This document shows, piece by piece, positions 4,446 to 5,515 of a stretch of 5,515 nucleotides of DNA; positions within the stretch are counted from its first letter, which is position 1; every line of letters starts with the position of its first letter. The notes below the pieces were generated by a model. That model did not search any database. It was not told the origin of the DNA and saw nothing but the letters and a program-made list of their open reading frames with translations. A program made the position numbers and the translations under genes. Source of the DNA: 2-12-FULL-43-11 sp035655355 (lineage in GTDB: Bacteria; Patescibacteriota; Minisyncoccia; UBA6257; Colwellbacteraceae); NCBI GenBank assembly GCA_035655355.1, contig DASRUQ010000053.1:1-5515 (forward strand), written 5' to 3'.

Positions 4446-5515
4446 TTATTTAAAGCTATATCTATCCTCCTTAACGACTCGGCTTTACTTAGGGCTTCCA
4501 TTATCTCAAAAGGGCCGGGAGAAGTCTTTTTACCGGAAAGCGCGACCCTCAAGGGCCAGAAGAACTCTCCTCTTTTAGTCTGGTCTATCACTGAATTCAG
4601 CATTGCCTCAAGTTTTAACGCCTTAAAATCGCCATCTGTTATATCCATTAAGGCGCTCTTCACTTCATTAAGATTGTGAACAACTTGCGCCGCTTCCATC
4701 TCTTTCCATCGAAGAAGTTCCGCCTCGTAACCAGGCAGCTCAAAATAGAAATCCACCAGTTCACGGAGATCGGCTATCTTTTTCGTTCTGGCCCGCACCG
4801 AAACCGCCATAGCCTCGGTCAGTTTCCACTCCTCCGGCAAAAACTTCTTGGAAAAATCTACAAACTCTTTGTTAGTAAGCTTGCCCAGATAGTAGCTGTT
4901 AAGCCAGTCTAATTTTTCGGAGTTGAAAACCGCTCCCCCTTTCTGGATTCGCTTCAGGTCAAACTCTTCTACCAGTTCATTAATAGTCATTACCTCCTTA
5001 TCTTCTTTAGGATGCCACCCGAGATATGCCAGAAAATTAATCACCGCCTCTTTAAGATAGCCCTGGTTAATGTAGTCCGTTAGAGAAGTGTCGGAAAATC
5101 TCTTGGACATTTTGCTTCTGTCGGGATTAAGAATCATTGGCAGATGGGCAAACTCGGGACTGTCAAAGCCAAGCGCCTCGGCAATCAAAATTTGTTTCGG
5201 AGTGTTGGAGAGATGATCTTCGCCCCGGATAACATGCGTAATATCCATCACGGCGTCATCCACCACTACCGTGAAATTATAGAGAGGTTGGTTTAAATCT
5301 TTAGCTACTATTAAATCCCCCATCAGCCCGGTATCAAACTTTACCAAGCCTCTGATCATATCTTTTACTGTAATAATTTTAGAGACTACACGGAATCTTA
5401 AAACATGCGGAGAGTTTTTGGCTATTTTATCAGCCACTTCTTCCTGGCTTAAATTACTGCATCTGCCGGAGTACTTGGGCGGAACACCCGCCACGGTCAT
5501 CGCCTGTCTTTCCGC
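4433..5515 (-). CDS. gltX: Glutamyl-tRNA synthetase, C-terminal 360 aa (5' end outside the window)
   Basis: This class I synthetase charges tRNA-Glu with glutamate in the cytoplasm. The reading frame stays open to the window edge (AERQAMTVAG), so the ATG at 5498-5500 is internal and the HIGH motif lies outside. Visible signatures, counted from that Met, are PPKYSGRC (7-14), PLYNFTVVVDD (72-82), THVIRGEDHLSNTPKQ (88-103) and the KMSKR active-site loop (130-134; bases 5099-5113). The anticodon-binding helical region follows, with FFWPLRVALSGKKTSPGPFE near the end, typical of bacterial GluRS. The KMSKR is followed by FSD rather than the usual HGA, and AKDLNQ replaces the common RSDG, variants I associate with CPR enzymes. 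Such bacteria usually lack GlnRS, so it may also charge tRNA-Gln for later amidation; this is inference. Its last codons overlap the M23 gene by 13 bases. Confidence 0.95.
   Translation of the reverse strand, partial: AERQAMTVAGVPPKYSGRCSNLSQEEVADKIAKNSPHVLRFRVVSKIITVKDMIRGLVKFDTGLMGDLIVAKDLNQPLYNFTVVVDDAVMDITHVIRGEDHLSNTPKQILIAEALGFDSPEFAHLPMILNPDRSKMSKRFSDTSLTDYINQGYLKEAVINFLAYLGWHPKEDKEVMTINELVEEFDLKRIQKGGAVFNSEKLDWLNSYYLGKLTNKEFVDFSKKFLPEEWKLTEAMAVSVRARTKKIADLRELVDFYFELPGYEAELLRWKEMEAAQVVHNLNEVKSALMDITDGDFKALKLEAMLNSVIDQTKRGEFFWPLRVALSGKKTSPGPFEIMEALSKAESLRRIDIALNKCGK

Larger units (their letters stand above)
2052..5515 (-). other. Tightly packed operon: gltX - M23 peptidase - FemAB ligase - 48-aa peptide
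   Basis: Junctions on the minus strand are a 13-base overlap (gltX/M23), a 4-base ATGA overlap (M23/femAB) and a 4-base gap (femAB/48-aa ORF). No terminator lies between them, so they are probably co-transcribed and partly translationally coupled. Only the promoter near 2207-2234 could start transcription inside the block. The upstream extent of the operon is outside the window. Confidence 0.75.

Noticed and set aside
4466..4470. GGAGG (minus strand) upstream of the M23 start as a Shine-Dalgarno site
   Set aside because: It lies about 20 bases before the ATG, too far to act, and is explained by Arg-Arg codons in the end of gltX. An in-frame TAA next to the ATG also excludes an earlier start.

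Overview
The window reads as chromosomal DNA of a Patescibacteria/CPR bacterium, most likely a Parcubacteria-type lineage. This is inferred from the style of the proteins (a GluRS with the AKD...PLYNF and SPGPFEI variants, a coiled-coil M23 peptidase and a FemAB ligase packed together, small lineage-type membrane proteins), from overlapping genes and from the near absence of Shine-Dalgarno sequences. No database search was possible, so the taxon is a judgement.

Layout. Left part, plus strand: a 66-aa single-pass membrane protein (65-265), an unrecognised Trp-rich 203-aa protein (345-956) and a 104-aa three-helix membrane protein (1007-1321). This last gene converges, with only 4 bases between stop codons, on a minus-strand DUF1003-like membrane protein (1326-1841) that carries a coiled coil built from a 21-bp tandem repeat. 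Right part, minus strand, read from the right edge: 3' part of gltX (4433-5515, cut by the window edge), a secreted M23 peptidase with a long coiled coil (3177-4445), a FemAB/FemX-type ligase (2203-3180), and a previously unlisted 48-aa very hydrophobic ORF (2052-2198). These four genes overlap or are separated by 4 bases at most, so they look like one operon. It joins tRNA charging to cell-wall remodelling.

The gap at 1842-2051 is not empty. Bases 1925-2051 form an imperfect palindrome of about 127 bases. Read as plus-strand RNA it folds into an almost continuous rod with a 6-base loop, and many of its mismatches are G.A/A.G pairs arranged in three tandem motifs. That pattern favours a structured RNA over a decaying DNA palindrome, although a MITE/REP-like element remains possible. 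Its outer end touches the stop codon of the 48-aa ORF. The pair (small hydrophobic peptide plus a convergent structured RNA) is the best candidate here for something undescribed.

Regulation. Extended -10 boxes lie exactly 8 bases before the ATG of the genes at 65 and 345, and a perfect TATAAT lies 8 bases before the ATG of the 48-aa ORF, which suggests leaderless or near-leaderless transcripts. No tRNA, rRNA, CRISPR array or transposase gene was seen.
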